Source: a candidate division WOR-1 bacterium RIFCSPLOWO2_02_FULL_46_20
Lineage (GTDB): Bacteria; Margulisbacteria; WOR-1; O2-12-FULL-45-9
Assembly (NCBI GenBank): GCA_001771365.1
Contig: METP01000016.1
Location: 1-34,505, forward strand
Direction of reading: 5' to 3'
Length of the DNA: 34,505 bases
Part shown: positions 1 to 7,545 of the stretch, piece by piece
Layout of the letters: the number at the start of each line of letters is the position of its first letter
Numbering within the stretch: position 1 is the first letter of the stretch
Program-made: the position numbers and the translations under genes
The notes under the pieces: generated by a model
Told to the model about the DNA's origin: nothing
What the model saw: only the letters and a program-made list of their open reading frames with translations
The model's database searches: none

Positions 1-339
1 TTCAGGTCAATCCTTTATGGTTTGATTGAAAATGCCGAAAAATATGGGAGTCCGGGAGACCCAATACAGATAGTTTTTTCTTCGATTGAGGAAAGCGGAA
101 TAAAATATCTTAAGGTAAGAGTCATTGACCGGGGCAGAGGCATTGAAGCAAAAAATCTCGAAAAAATATTTGAGAGAAAAACACAACTTGATGACAGCGC
201 GTCAGGATCAGGCATGGGACTATATCTTTACCACGAATTGGTAACAAGGCTGGGAGGCAAAATCTGGGCAGAATCGGATGGGCTTGGCCACGGGTCCACT
301 TTTGTCTTCACCGTTCCCATTAGAACCACCGACCTCTAA
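1..339 (+). CDS. Sensor histidine kinase, C-terminal ATPase part (5' end outside window)
   Basis: The reading frame is open from base 1, so the gene starts before the window; only about 112 residues are present. They form the catalytic HATPase_c domain of a two-component sensor kinase, which binds ATP and phosphorylates a conserved His in the missing upstream part. Visible motifs are the N box (LIENAEKYG), the G1 box (DRGRGIE), an F-like segment (LEKIFERK) and the G2 box (GSGMGLYL), followed by the usual final beta strands (GSTFVFTVP). The input domain and partner regulator cannot be seen. It converges on the SLH-protein gene with only 9 bp between the stop codons and no hairpin terminator in the gap. 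Confidence 0.85.
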   Translation, partial: FRSILYGLIENAEKYGSPGDPIQIVFSSIEESGIKYLKVRVIDRGRGIEAKNLEKIFERKTQLDDSASGSGMGLYLYHELVTRLGGKIWAESDGLGHGSTFVFTVPIRTTDL

Positions 340-348
340 ACCAGCCTG

Positions 349-1698
349 TCACCACGCATGTTTGATCTCAAACCCAAAATGGTTTGTTCTGGTCGCCACA
401 GCTTTATAATAGTGAGAAAGGCCGGAAGGAACATTATAAAAACGATAGTACCCCTGCAAACTAAGCTGCGGCCAAAGGTCATAAACAAGAGAAAGTTGTT
501 CGGTGTGATTCGTTCCAGGATAACCTGCCCCATATTGATAGGATCCAGTCAGAGATAGATTCCCATTCTCCTCAACTCTTAACTTTTCACCAAGTCGTTT
601 GCTAAAGCTCCAGCCCAGGTCTGTCGTGCCGTCTAAAATTGGTCGGTTAAAATTATCGAGAAAATATACTTCGTCCTCAATCATGGCCGGACGATAACTA
701 CTGCCCAATTTATCTACCCGCAACGTCAATCCCCAACCAAATAACTCCTGCCACTCCTGAATCACACGCAAATGCCAACTGCTGGTTCCTGTCCCCCCTA
801 TCCCCAATAGGATATTGGTCACCGAATTTTGGTCCGGCGCATAATCAAGAAAAATTTTACTGTATAAATCACGTCCTGTCCCCACTTCCGAAAACAAACT
901 CGGTTGCATCCCCAGCCTTAATGAATTATTAAGGGAAAAATTTAAGCTCCCGGTTATTTCGTATAGAGCAACAGAACCAGAAACTGCCGACCGACGGACA
1001 ATAAACCCGGCCATCATGCCCCAACTTTTCCCCCGGCTAGAAACCTCAAGAGCACTAAAAGGCCGTTCAACGACAATTCTTTCCTCGTAAGGGAATAAGC
1101 CTGTTGAATCCTGGTGCACCACTAAACCAGGGCCAATAACTGCCTTAAGATCAAAGTAAGGCAGTTTAACCTTGCCTTCAAAATCCAATAATTCTGTAGC
1201 CAGGTTTCTGGGGGTGGAATTACCATAACCAGCATCCATCGTGTCCAGGCCGATCTTCAAGCTGGAAGCCGGGTCAAAATTCTTGACCAAACTTAACTTT
1301 AAGCGGTAATTAGCTTCGGCTCCCCGTGTCGCATCTATCGCGAGCCTGGACATAGCCGACATTTCTCCCTTAAAGTGTGTCCCCCAGGCCGCTTTTTCTT
1401 TTTTATACTGAACTAAAGCTAATTCGGTTTTGAACTCTTCCAGCAGTTTTTCATTTTTACCGCGAGTAAAATTTAAAGAATTGGCTAATTTAGAAATAAA
1501 AGAACTAACTTCATAGCGGGAAATCTGCTTTGTGCCGCGAAAGGTGCCATCCGGGTAACCACTGGTAACGCCTAATTTAACCAGATCATAAACCGCCTCT
1601 GTTGCCCAATGGTCCTCGGGTACATCCCGCGGCGTCTCTTCCGCCAAAACCACAGAAGCGACACAGATAATCAGACTAAAGACAACGAAATATTTCAT
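349..1698 (-). CDS. SLH-domain outer-membrane beta-barrel protein (OmpM-like)
   Basis: Predicted exported protein of 449 residues. It starts with a signal peptide (hydrophobic stretch ending VVLA-EE), then one S-layer homology domain at about residues 24-75 (DVPEDHWA, GVTSGYPDGTFRG, ISRYEVSSFI), a short charged helical linker (about 78-105), and about 330 residues of alternating beta-strand-like sequence ending in Trp, as in outer-membrane barrels. In known OmpM proteins of Negativicutes and relatives the SLH domain holds the outer membrane to cell-wall polymers; the same role is inferred here. The start is the ATG at 1698; an in-frame TTG lies two codons upstream. It overlaps the glycosyltransferase gene by 23 bp and is last in a five-gene envelope operon. 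The barrel part is judged from pattern only. Confidence 0.8.
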   Translation of the reverse strand: MKYFVVFSLIICVASVVLAEETPRDVPEDHWATEAVYDLVKLGVTSGYPDGTFRGTKQISRYEVSSFISKLANSLNFTRGKNEKLLEEFKTELALVQYKKEKAAWGTHFKGEMSAMSRLAIDATRGAEANYRLKLSLVKNFDPASSLKIGLDTMDAGYGNSTPRNLATELLDFEGKVKLPYFDLKAVIGPGLVVHQDSTGLFPYEERIVVERPFSALEVSSRGKSWGMMAGFIVRRSAVSGSVALYEITGSLNFSLNNSLRLGMQPSLFSEVGTGRDLYSKIFLDYAPDQNSVTNILLGIGGTGTSSWHLRVIQEWQELFGWGLTLRVDKLGSSYRPAMIEDEVYFLDNFNRPILDGTTDLGWSFSKRLGEKLRVEENGNLSLTGSYQYGAGYPGTNHTEQLSLVYDLWPQLSLQGYYRFYNVPSGLSHYYKAVATRTNHFGFEIKHAW

Positions 1699-2794
1699 GG
1701 GCAATATCTACCGCCGCCTGCGGCCGGCTGACCCGGGCAATATTCTTTTTTAATTCCTCAAATTCGGTGGTCTCGCGCAGCTCTTTTACAATCTCAACCA
1801 CTTTTTTTGGGTCCTTGCTTACCCGGCCAATATTTTCTCTAACCACAAATTCAACATTCCCTTCTTCTTGTCCCGGCAACCATGAGGTAATAATAATTGG
1901 CAAGTTCATCGCCAAAGCTTCGGCAATAGTCCCCGGACCCGCCTTGGTAATAATCAGGTCAGACTCGGCCATAATTTCGTGGACCTGATCTGTAAAGCCG
2001 TAAACACGCAGCGGAAAACTAAATTTATTCTTATTGCGTTTAATTTTTCGTTCTAAGCTTTTGTTTCGCCCAGCAATAACGATTAATTGGGCTTTAATTT
2101 TTTGCTCTTCCATCTCCTCAATTATGTCATAGAGTTTGCCGGCCCCCTCACCCCCACCCATAAGCAACACAGTAAAAAGTTTAGGATCGAGCTTATCCAT
2201 TTTTCTGGCTTTTTCCTTATCCTTATCTTCCAGAAAGAATTTTGGGTCGATCGGCATACCGACAATCTTAATCTTTTCTTCGGGCATTCCGTATTTTAGC
2301 GCCAGCTCCTTGGCTTCGTGCGTTCCGACAACGACAAAATCCGCTCCAGGAGCTATCCAGGCCCGATGGAGAGTAACCGGATCAGTTATCACTATGACAA
2401 AAGGGGTCTTTTTCCCTGATTGTTTTATCGCCCGGACTGTCAAGCGATTAATCATTGGATGAACAGAAACAATAACATCGGGCATTTTCCCCTGGATTAA
2501 TGCGGTAAGTTCTTTCAAAATAAAAGGGCGGGACATTTTTTCCAGAGCTTCCAATTTTTTCTCATCATCCAGCCAATAGTAGAGTTGTCCCCACATTTGG
2601 GGCGAATATTGGATAACCGGACCATAGAGTTTGGCAAACATATTAAGGAAACCGGAACAGGCGGCAAAAACATCGATCATTTCTTGTTCAAACATGTCTT
2701 TGCGCAAATGATCTACCGCCCGCATTAGCGCCGTAGCCGCCGAACGATGGCCGCCACCAGTGTCCGAGTATAAATAAAGTATCCTTTTCTTCAT
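1676..2794 (-). CDS. MGDG-synthase-like diacylglycerol glycosyltransferase
   Basis: A 372-residue GT-B glycosyltransferase of the GT28/MurG superfamily. The N-terminal MGDG_synth domain (about residues 1-175) opens with SDTGGGHRSAATAL and the C-terminal nucleotide-sugar domain carries TKAGPGTIAEALA and LPGQEEGNVEFVV. From memory these are closer to plastid and Chloroflexi monogalactosyl-diacylglycerol synthases than to Firmicutes UgtP. The expected reaction is transfer of a hexose from a UDP-sugar to diacylglycerol at the inner face of the cytoplasmic membrane. The ATG overlaps the stop codon of the GalE-like gene (TAATG), so translation is probably coupled. The donor sugar (galactose or glucose) cannot be read from sequence; the adjacent epimerase favours galactose. 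Confidence 0.85.
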   Translation of the reverse strand: MKKRILYLYSDTGGGHRSAATALMRAVDHLRKDMFEQEMIDVFAACSGFLNMFAKLYGPVIQYSPQMWGQLYYWLDDEKKLEALEKMSRPFILKELTALIQGKMPDVIVSVHPMINRLTVRAIKQSGKKTPFVIVITDPVTLHRAWIAPGADFVVVGTHEAKELALKYGMPEEKIKIVGMPIDPKFFLEDKDKEKARKMDKLDPKLFTVLLMGGGEGAGKLYDIIEEMEEQKIKAQLIVIAGRNKSLERKIKRNKNKFSFPLRVYGFTDQVHEIMAESDLIITKAGPGTIAEALAMNLPIIITSWLPGQEEGNVEFVVRENIGRVSKDPKKVVEIVKELRETTEFEELKKNIARVSRPQAAVDIAHEIFRCL

Positions 2795-3714
2795 TAGTCT
2801 TTATACCACTTGAGGGTCAGTTTTAGACCCTTTTTTATACTCGTCTCCGCTTTCCAACCCAGCTTTTTTTTGATCTTTTTAGCATTAAGTACACTGCGAA
2901 ACAACTCACCCGTTCTGGTGGGAGCATAAATCGCATCTTTATCAAACCTTACAATATCTTTGATAACATTAAACAACGCATTGACCGAAGTCCCTTTGCC
3001 CGTGCCAACATTAAAAATTTGATTATCTCCCTTATCCAACACTAATAGATTAACCGCCGCTATGTCCCCGACATAACAGTAATCACGCAATTGCTTACCA
3101 TCCCCGTAAATTGTCGGCTGTTCACCATTTAACAGTTTGCCGCAAAAGATCGCAATAACCCCGGCCTCACCTAACGGATCCTGGCGCGGCCCATAAACAT
3201 TGCCGTAACGCAAAACGGTATAGTTTAAACCATTGTTAACATGATAGGCATGCAAATATAGCTCGACTGACCTTTTTGTAATTGCGTATGGGGAAATTGG
3301 TTCCAGAGGATGATTTTCATCTGCCCCACTCTTCCTGGCTACCTCACCATAGAGTGCTCCACCGGTTGAAGAAAATATGATTTTTTTAATCCTGGCCTTA
3401 ACCGCGGCATCAAGCAAATTTAAAGTCCCAAGCTCATTTACTTCCACGTTGTAAGCCGGGTCTTCCACGGATTTTCTCACATCTATCTGCGCCGCGTGGT
3501 GATTGATAATTTCAGGAGAGAATTCGGTAACAACCAGGGAGAGTCTTTCCTTGTCTCGAATATCAACTTCGTAGAACTTTACTTGAGGATTAAGGTTTTC
3601 TCTTTTGCCGGTCGTTAGATTGTCGAGGACGGCGACTTCATGCCCGGCTTCAACATAGGCATCAACTATATTTGAGGCAATAAACCCGGCTCCTCCAGTA
3701 ACTAGGATTTTCAT
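2794..3714 (-). CDS. NAD-dependent sugar epimerase, GalE-like
   Basis: A 306-residue extended short-chain dehydrogenase/reductase. The Rossmann motif TGGAGFIASN is at residues 6-15, the catalytic SST is near 115-117, and the Tyr-x3-Lys pair is Y143/K147 in SPYAITK. RYGNVYGPRQDP, typical of UDP-glucose 4-epimerase relatives, follows. It is shorter than E. coli GalE (338), as in many archaeal and bacterial GalE-like epimerases. The likely reaction is interconversion of UDP-glucose and UDP-galactose in the cytoplasm, but UDP-GlcNAc or UDP-uronate 4-epimerases look similar. The start codon overlaps the stop of the upstream GT4 gene (AAATGA), and the gene is directly followed by the MGDG-type transferase, which would use its product. 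Confidence 0.85.
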   Translation of the reverse strand: MKILVTGGAGFIASNIVDAYVEAGHEVAVLDNLTTGKRENLNPQVKFYEVDIRDKERLSLVVTEFSPEIINHHAAQIDVRKSVEDPAYNVEVNELGTLNLLDAAVKARIKKIIFSSTGGALYGEVARKSGADENHPLEPISPYAITKRSVELYLHAYHVNNGLNYTVLRYGNVYGPRQDPLGEAGVIAIFCGKLLNGEQPTIYGDGKQLRDYCYVGDIAAVNLLVLDKGDNQIFNVGTGKGTSVNALFNVIKDIVRFDKDAIYAPTRTGELFRSVLNAKKIKKKLGWKAETSIKKGLKLTLKWYKD

Positions 3715-4877
3715 TTGCCTTTTTTCGTTAAGCCTTCCTTATATAGGTCCAGCACCTGCTCAACTATAACCTTCCAATCATATTTTGTCTCAACAAGTTT
3801 TCGCCCGGCTTTACCCATTTCAATCGCCCTTTGCGGATTTTTCAATAAAGGAATAACTGCATCGGCAATAGCTTGTGGGTCTTGCTTCGGCACTAAAAGC
3901 CCGGTTGTGCCGACATCCATAACAGCGTTCGGCCCAGGAATGTCTGACGCGACTACAGTAGTATTATTGACAAAAGCTTCTAATTGTACGATACCAAAAG
4001 CTTCCAGGCGATTGATTGAAGGAAAAACGTAAACCAATGACTGGTAAAAGAGCCTGACCAGCCCGGCAAAATCAACTGTGCCCAGCATTTCAATTGACTG
4101 CCTAACTCCCAGCTTATCAATCAACGAATTGATATGGGCTTTTTCTTCGCCATCACCGCAAACAACCAGTTTTGTATCAGGGCAAGCCGCTAATATCGCG
4201 GGCATGGCCATAACCATATAGTCGCAACCTTTATTCCCTGCCATGCGACCCAACCAAAGTAATTGCTTTGGATTCTTGTCTTTTTCAGTTAAGCCAAGCT
4301 TTTGCTGCATTGCATCAATATGATCGTGAAAAATACCGATCGGTATATGCCGTACCCCTTTAACCTTACCCAAAACAGGAGAAGTATCGGCATAAGTTTT
4401 TGTTGTATTGTAAACAACATCGGCTTTTCTTAATAAATCTCTGGCATAGACATTGGAAGTGGCCTCAACTGTCTTGATTAACCAACCCGGGATGGCAACT
4501 CCATAGTATTTTTCAGAGACAGTCACATCACAATGATAGGTTACAATAACCGGCTGTTTAACTTTTCCAACTACCTCTCTTAAAAAACCAAAAGAGGGGA
4601 CATGGCAATGGACAATGTCATAACCTTCGAGCATTTTGAGGTCAAATTTTTGCCTGGTAACCGGCAGATAGCTAAACATATTGATCGCGGGCAGGCGAAT
4701 AACCTTGAAGCCTTCCGTTATTTCTTCAGCCGGGGCATTCTTCTCCGCGGGCAGGTTTGTGGAGATAACCGTTACTGCGTGGCCGGCCTGGGTCAGAGAC
4801 ATGGACAAATCTTTAACATACTTTTCTGTTCCACCGGTGTGCGGGTAAAAATACGGAACAACCATTACAATCTTCAT
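3711..4877 (-). CDS. Glycosyltransferase family 4 (GT-B fold)
   Basis: A 388-residue GT-B glycosyltransferase. The N-terminal acceptor domain opens with VVPYFYPHTGGTEKYVKDLS, the Gly-rich start of GT4 enzymes, and the C-terminal donor domain begins near LLWLGRMAGNKG. The retaining-enzyme EX7E motif is present as EAFGIVQLE within FPSINRLEAFG. It is expected to transfer a sugar from a nucleotide donor to a lipid or polysaccharide at the cytoplasmic side of the membrane; donor and acceptor are unknown. The start codon has a strong Shine-Dalgarno sequence (GGGAGGAAAA, 4 nt before ATG) and overlaps the stop of the upstream radical SAM gene by 4 bp. A second-sugar transferase acting after the MGDG-type enzyme is one possible role. 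Confidence 0.88.
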   Translation of the reverse strand: MKIVMVVPYFYPHTGGTEKYVKDLSMSLTQAGHAVTVISTNLPAEKNAPAEEITEGFKVIRLPAINMFSYLPVTRQKFDLKMLEGYDIVHCHVPSFGFLREVVGKVKQPVIVTYHCDVTVSEKYYGVAIPGWLIKTVEATSNVYARDLLRKADVVYNTTKTYADTSPVLGKVKGVRHIPIGIFHDHIDAMQQKLGLTEKDKNPKQLLWLGRMAGNKGCDYMVMAMPAILAACPDTKLVVCGDGEEKAHINSLIDKLGVRQSIEMLGTVDFAGLVRLFYQSLVYVFPSINRLEAFGIVQLEAFVNNTTVVASDIPGPNAVMDVGTTGLLVPKQDPQAIADAVIPLLKNPQRAIEMGKAGRKLVETKYDWKVIVEQVLDLYKEGLTKKGK

Positions 4878-5737
4878 CTTATTTTCCTCCCATTAATAAA
4901 ATTTGAAAATAAATTAAGCCAAAAGTACCTATCAATCCCTGTCGAGAAAGATGGTAGCATATAGGGCCAGCGCATACAAGAAGAACAGATGTCCTCTTTG
5001 CCCTGCTCTCCCCCACAATTAAAAAAGCAGGGGGCAGCCTGGCTGCCATCCGGCATTATAGTAATAGTCGTCTCGCGTGCCTTGCAACGAGAGAGAATAA
5101 CCTTATTTCCACCATTATTAACAAATTCTAAGACCGCCAGGTTAATTAACACATTTTTTCGCCTGGAATAATAACGAATATGGTCTATGGTCGACGGCTC
5201 AAACCCCTGAGTTCCATGAAAATCATAGACAGGATTTAAACATATGAAGACTTTGAGGCCGGCTGCCAAATCAATCATCTCAGGCAGGTAAAGAACACTA
5301 TCCCTGGTTAAAGTAAAATAAATAACTGGCTTCTGTCCCAATTCCTGAGCCAGCTTAATCGCCTTTATTACAAGATGAAAACACTCCTCCCCCCGACTGC
5401 GATCATGCATCTCCGCTGTGGGATAATCCAGCGAGAAAAAAAGCCTTTCCACCAAACCATTTATCAACCTTGCCTTGTCAGCATAAAGGATTCCGTTTGT
5501 GGTAAGCATAACTTCAAAGCCCAAATCTCTGGCTCGCTTTAAGATCTGCGGCAGATCTTCGCGTAAGAGAGGCTCCCCGCCGGTGATGTTTAAACTTTGT
5601 ACGCCCAATCTTCTGACCAGGGAAAGGTCATAAGGTTTTTCTTTGATTTTTTGCAAATCTTCTTTTTGCCAAATAGAGCAAAATTCGCACGAATCATTAC
5701 AACGGAAAGTTACATAGTAGTTGCAGAATTTAGGCAT
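4874..5737 (-). CDS. Radical SAM protein with SPASM-like C-terminal cysteines
   Basis: A 287-residue radical SAM enzyme from the chosen start. The [4Fe-4S] motif CNDSCEFC uses C13, C17 and C20, and the SAM-binding GGEP follows in NITGGEPLLR. Five further Cys (C218, C237, C241, C251, C254) sit in a C-terminal segment with IMPDGSQAAPCF, resembling a SPASM/twitch auxiliary cluster domain. The frame stays open for another 34 codons upstream, but the ATG at 5737 is preferred: the conserved domain begins there and a strong extended -10 lies just in front, predicting a nearly leaderless mRNA. The substrate is unknown. Being first in an envelope/glycolipid operon suggests modification of a lipid, sugar or peptide for the envelope. 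The C-terminal 25 residues are aromatic-rich (YFWLNLFSNF) and might touch the membrane. Confidence 0.85.
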   Translation of the reverse strand: MPKFCNYYVTFRCNDSCEFCSIWQKEDLQKIKEKPYDLSLVRRLGVQSLNITGGEPLLREDLPQILKRARDLGFEVMLTTNGILYADKARLINGLVERLFFSLDYPTAEMHDRSRGEECFHLVIKAIKLAQELGQKPVIYFTLTRDSVLYLPEMIDLAAGLKVFICLNPVYDFHGTQGFEPSTIDHIRYYSRRKNVLINLAVLEFVNNGGNKVILSRCKARETTITIMPDGSQAAPCFFNCGGEQGKEDICSSCMRWPYMLPSFSTGIDRYFWLNLFSNFINGRKIR

Positions 5738-5749
5738 TGTTTTTATGAA

Positions 5750-5758
5750 ATTATAGCA
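5750..5758 (-). promoter_or_regulatory. Extended -10 promoter, near-leaderless, for the envelope operon
   Basis: On the minus strand the sequence reads TGcTATAAT, a perfect extended -10 element, with 12 nt to the ATG at 5737. Transcription would start about 5 nt before the ATG. No Shine-Dalgarno sequence fits in the interval. No convincing -35 hexamer lies 17 bp upstream, as is usual for extended -10 promoters. A run of eight C on this strand (5778-5785) lies about 20 bp further upstream. Confidence 0.65.
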
Positions 5759-5800
5759 CAAAAGGGTGAAATTTTCTGGGGGGGGCGTCGATAGATATCT

Positions 5801-5871
5801 GAGCCCGAAAAGTCCGCCAAAGGCGGGTAAACTTGACAACCTGGATTTGCCGGGTCAATTTTTCGGAGCTC
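5801..5871 (+). promoter_or_regulatory. Three-way-junction RNA leader (riboswitch-like candidate)
   Basis: The 71 nt before the B12-type radical SAM gene fold by hand into a compact three-way junction. P1 pairs 5801-5811 with 5860-5871 (11 bp, one bulged A at 5867). P2 pairs 5812-5818 with 5822-5828 (7 bp including two G-U pairs, AAA loop). P3 pairs 5833-5837 with 5854-5858, 5840-5841 with 5852-5853 and 5843-5844 with 5850-5851, with an AA bulge, a U bulge and loop AUUUG. The junction strands are 0, 4 and 1 nt. P1 ends 5 nt before the AGAAGG ribosome site at 5876-5881. It does not match the cobalamin, purine, THF, GEMM, TPP or fluoride riboswitch consensus I remember. Whether it is transcribed depends on a promoter upstream of 5801, for which I see only weak candidates. 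Confidence 0.45.
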
Positions 5872-5884
5872 TCACAGAAGGAAA

Positions 5885-7528
5885 ATGAGAACCGCACAAG
5901 TAAAAATCAGACCTATTAAACAAAACCGTCCAAGGATAACCGCGCAACCAAAACCGCGCAGGCCACTGGTTGTCTTTGATATGGCGCTCAAGGATCCAAA
6001 TGTCCCAAAATACAAACAAACTATTTCGGGAGCTGCGCATTGTTTATCTCTTACCTTAAGAAACAGCAATACTGCGGGAGTTTACTTTATGGAAACACCC
6101 CTTGTCCAGCAAAAAGATCCGGCAAAATTTGCTTTTCCAAAGGAATATCAAGCAGAAGATAGACAGCTTATTTTCGCCCTTTCTCTCTATGATGATCTCT
6201 TTAAAATAACTCAAGCAGAGGTTGCCGCCATTAAAAAAGCCTATCCCGATGCAAAAATAATTATCGGCGGCTCTTGTGTTAACGTCTCAAATGATCTGCG
6301 TGCGCTGGCTTCATTCTTTCCGGAAGCAACTGCCTTTGTCAAAGGCGACGGCGAAGGGGTAATTACCCCCCTTGTCCAAGCCATGGCCAGCAACTATTTA
6401 GACACAAAACTTATTGAGGGGCTAAAAGGAGTATATGTCAGAGAAGCAGATTTTGAATATCTAAACGAGACAACCAACGCATTAACCGAAGCAGAGCTAA
6501 ACGCTCAACCGGGAATCGTTGCTTACCAGACGCTAATAAAAGATATCAATAAACACAATGACTTGTCTCTACACACGTCCAGAAGTTGTAAATATAGATG
6601 TGTTTTTTGTTCCCATAAATATCACCCGGCCCCGATTTACTGGTCAGCCGAAAGACTTATCCAGGAACTAAAAAGAATAAAAGAGATGACTGAAAAAGGC
6701 TTGCTTCCCAAAGGAGCCTTAAACATTCATTTCTCAGATGATGATTTTTTTCAAGACAAAGAAAGAGCCATAAAATTTTTTCAATTACTGACAGCAGATC
6801 CATCCCTGCGTAAAGCATTTTCGTTTGTCTTCCAAGGAACTGTCGCTTCATTTTACAAGAATGGAGAGCTGGATTTCACGCTGCTTGCCTATTTAAAAAT
6901 GATCAGGGTAAATTGGCTAAATTTTGGCACTGACGGCTTTCATCCTGAGGCCCTGGCCTTTTTCCGGAAAAGCCATTCTTTGGAAATGGCCCTAAGGCTC
7001 ATTTTCATATTGGATGAGATGGGAATTCCCCAATGTCACTATTGTATTCTAACCTTTCCAACCATGTCCATCCAAACCCTGACTGAAACTATGTTTACAA
7101 TATTGAAAATTGCCGAACGGCCCACCGTGCACTTTTTGTACAACCTATGCTTGATAAGTCATGACGACAGCGATCTCTTGCCCTCTGCAGAAAAACTAGA
7201 GCAAAAAAATATCGTTATTAGCCAAACCGGCCAAAGAAAAATACTCCCTACGGAATTACCATTGGGGCATGAAGGGGCTCATAAAACAATCGAAAGCGCC
7301 CTGTCTTCTCCCTTCCCCAACCGCCGATCATTAAGAAAAAGGTTCACACAAGGCAAACCCAAAGCCGAGAAAAGATGGTGGAGAAGAATAGAAAGAAGCG
7401 ATAGAAAACTGTTAAGTTCCAAGGACTTAAAAATTGGAGAAGCGCTGCTATACTCAAAACACACATTTATTAAAAGGCTCGCTATAATGGAACTGGCTAA
7501 ACAATTAATGCCAGAGATCGTTGTATGA
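5885..7528 (+). CDS. B12-binding-domain-type radical SAM protein
   Basis: A 547-residue protein. Residues 1-28 are rich in Lys, Arg and Pro. Residues about 29-165 resemble the Rossmann-like cobalamin-binding half of B12-type radical SAM enzymes (IFALSLYDDL, AKIIIGGSCV, KGDGEG). The radical SAM domain at about 225-430 has CKYRCVFC with C235, C239 and C242. The basic C-terminus (about 470-547) is unassigned. Such enzymes methylate or rearrange unactivated carbons; the classical DxHxxG cobalamin-ligand motif is not seen, so B12 binding is uncertain. The start is the ATG at 5885 behind AGAAGG with a short 3-nt spacer. It is a single-gene unit divergent from another radical SAM gene and convergent with the MFS gene. 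The substrate is unknown. Confidence 0.8.
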   Translation: MRTAQVKIRPIKQNRPRITAQPKPRRPLVVFDMALKDPNVPKYKQTISGAAHCLSLTLRNSNTAGVYFMETPLVQQKDPAKFAFPKEYQAEDRQLIFALSLYDDLFKITQAEVAAIKKAYPDAKIIIGGSCVNVSNDLRALASFFPEATAFVKGDGEGVITPLVQAMASNYLDTKLIEGLKGVYVREADFEYLNETTNALTEAELNAQPGIVAYQTLIKDINKHNDLSLHTSRSCKYRCVFCSHKYHPAPIYWSAERLIQELKRIKEMTEKGLLPKGALNIHFSDDDFFQDKERAIKFFQLLTADPSLRKAFSFVFQGTVASFYKNGELDFTLLAYLKMIRVNWLNFGTDGFHPEALAFFRKSHSLEMALRLIFILDEMGIPQCHYCILTFPTMSIQTLTETMFTILKIAERPTVHFLYNLCLISHDDSDLLPSAEKLEQKNIVISQTGQRKILPTELPLGHEGAHKTIESALSSPFPNRRSLRKRFTQGKPKAEKRWWRRIERSDRKLLSSKDLKIGEALLYSKHTFIKRLAIMELAKQLMPEIVV

Positions 7529-7545
7529 AACCAAGTGAGAAACAA

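Noticed and set aside
5738-5839. Upstream extension of the radical SAM gene to a start at 5839
   Set aside because: The extra 34 residues include a G-run-encoded Pro tract and unconserved sequence, and the region contains a strong promoter and no ribosome site for that start.
5833-5861. TTGACA at 5833-5838 as the main -35 of the B12-type radical SAM gene
   Set aside because: The hexamer 17 bp downstream (CAATTT) is a poor -10, and the sequence is better explained as part of stem P3; it is kept only as an alternative.
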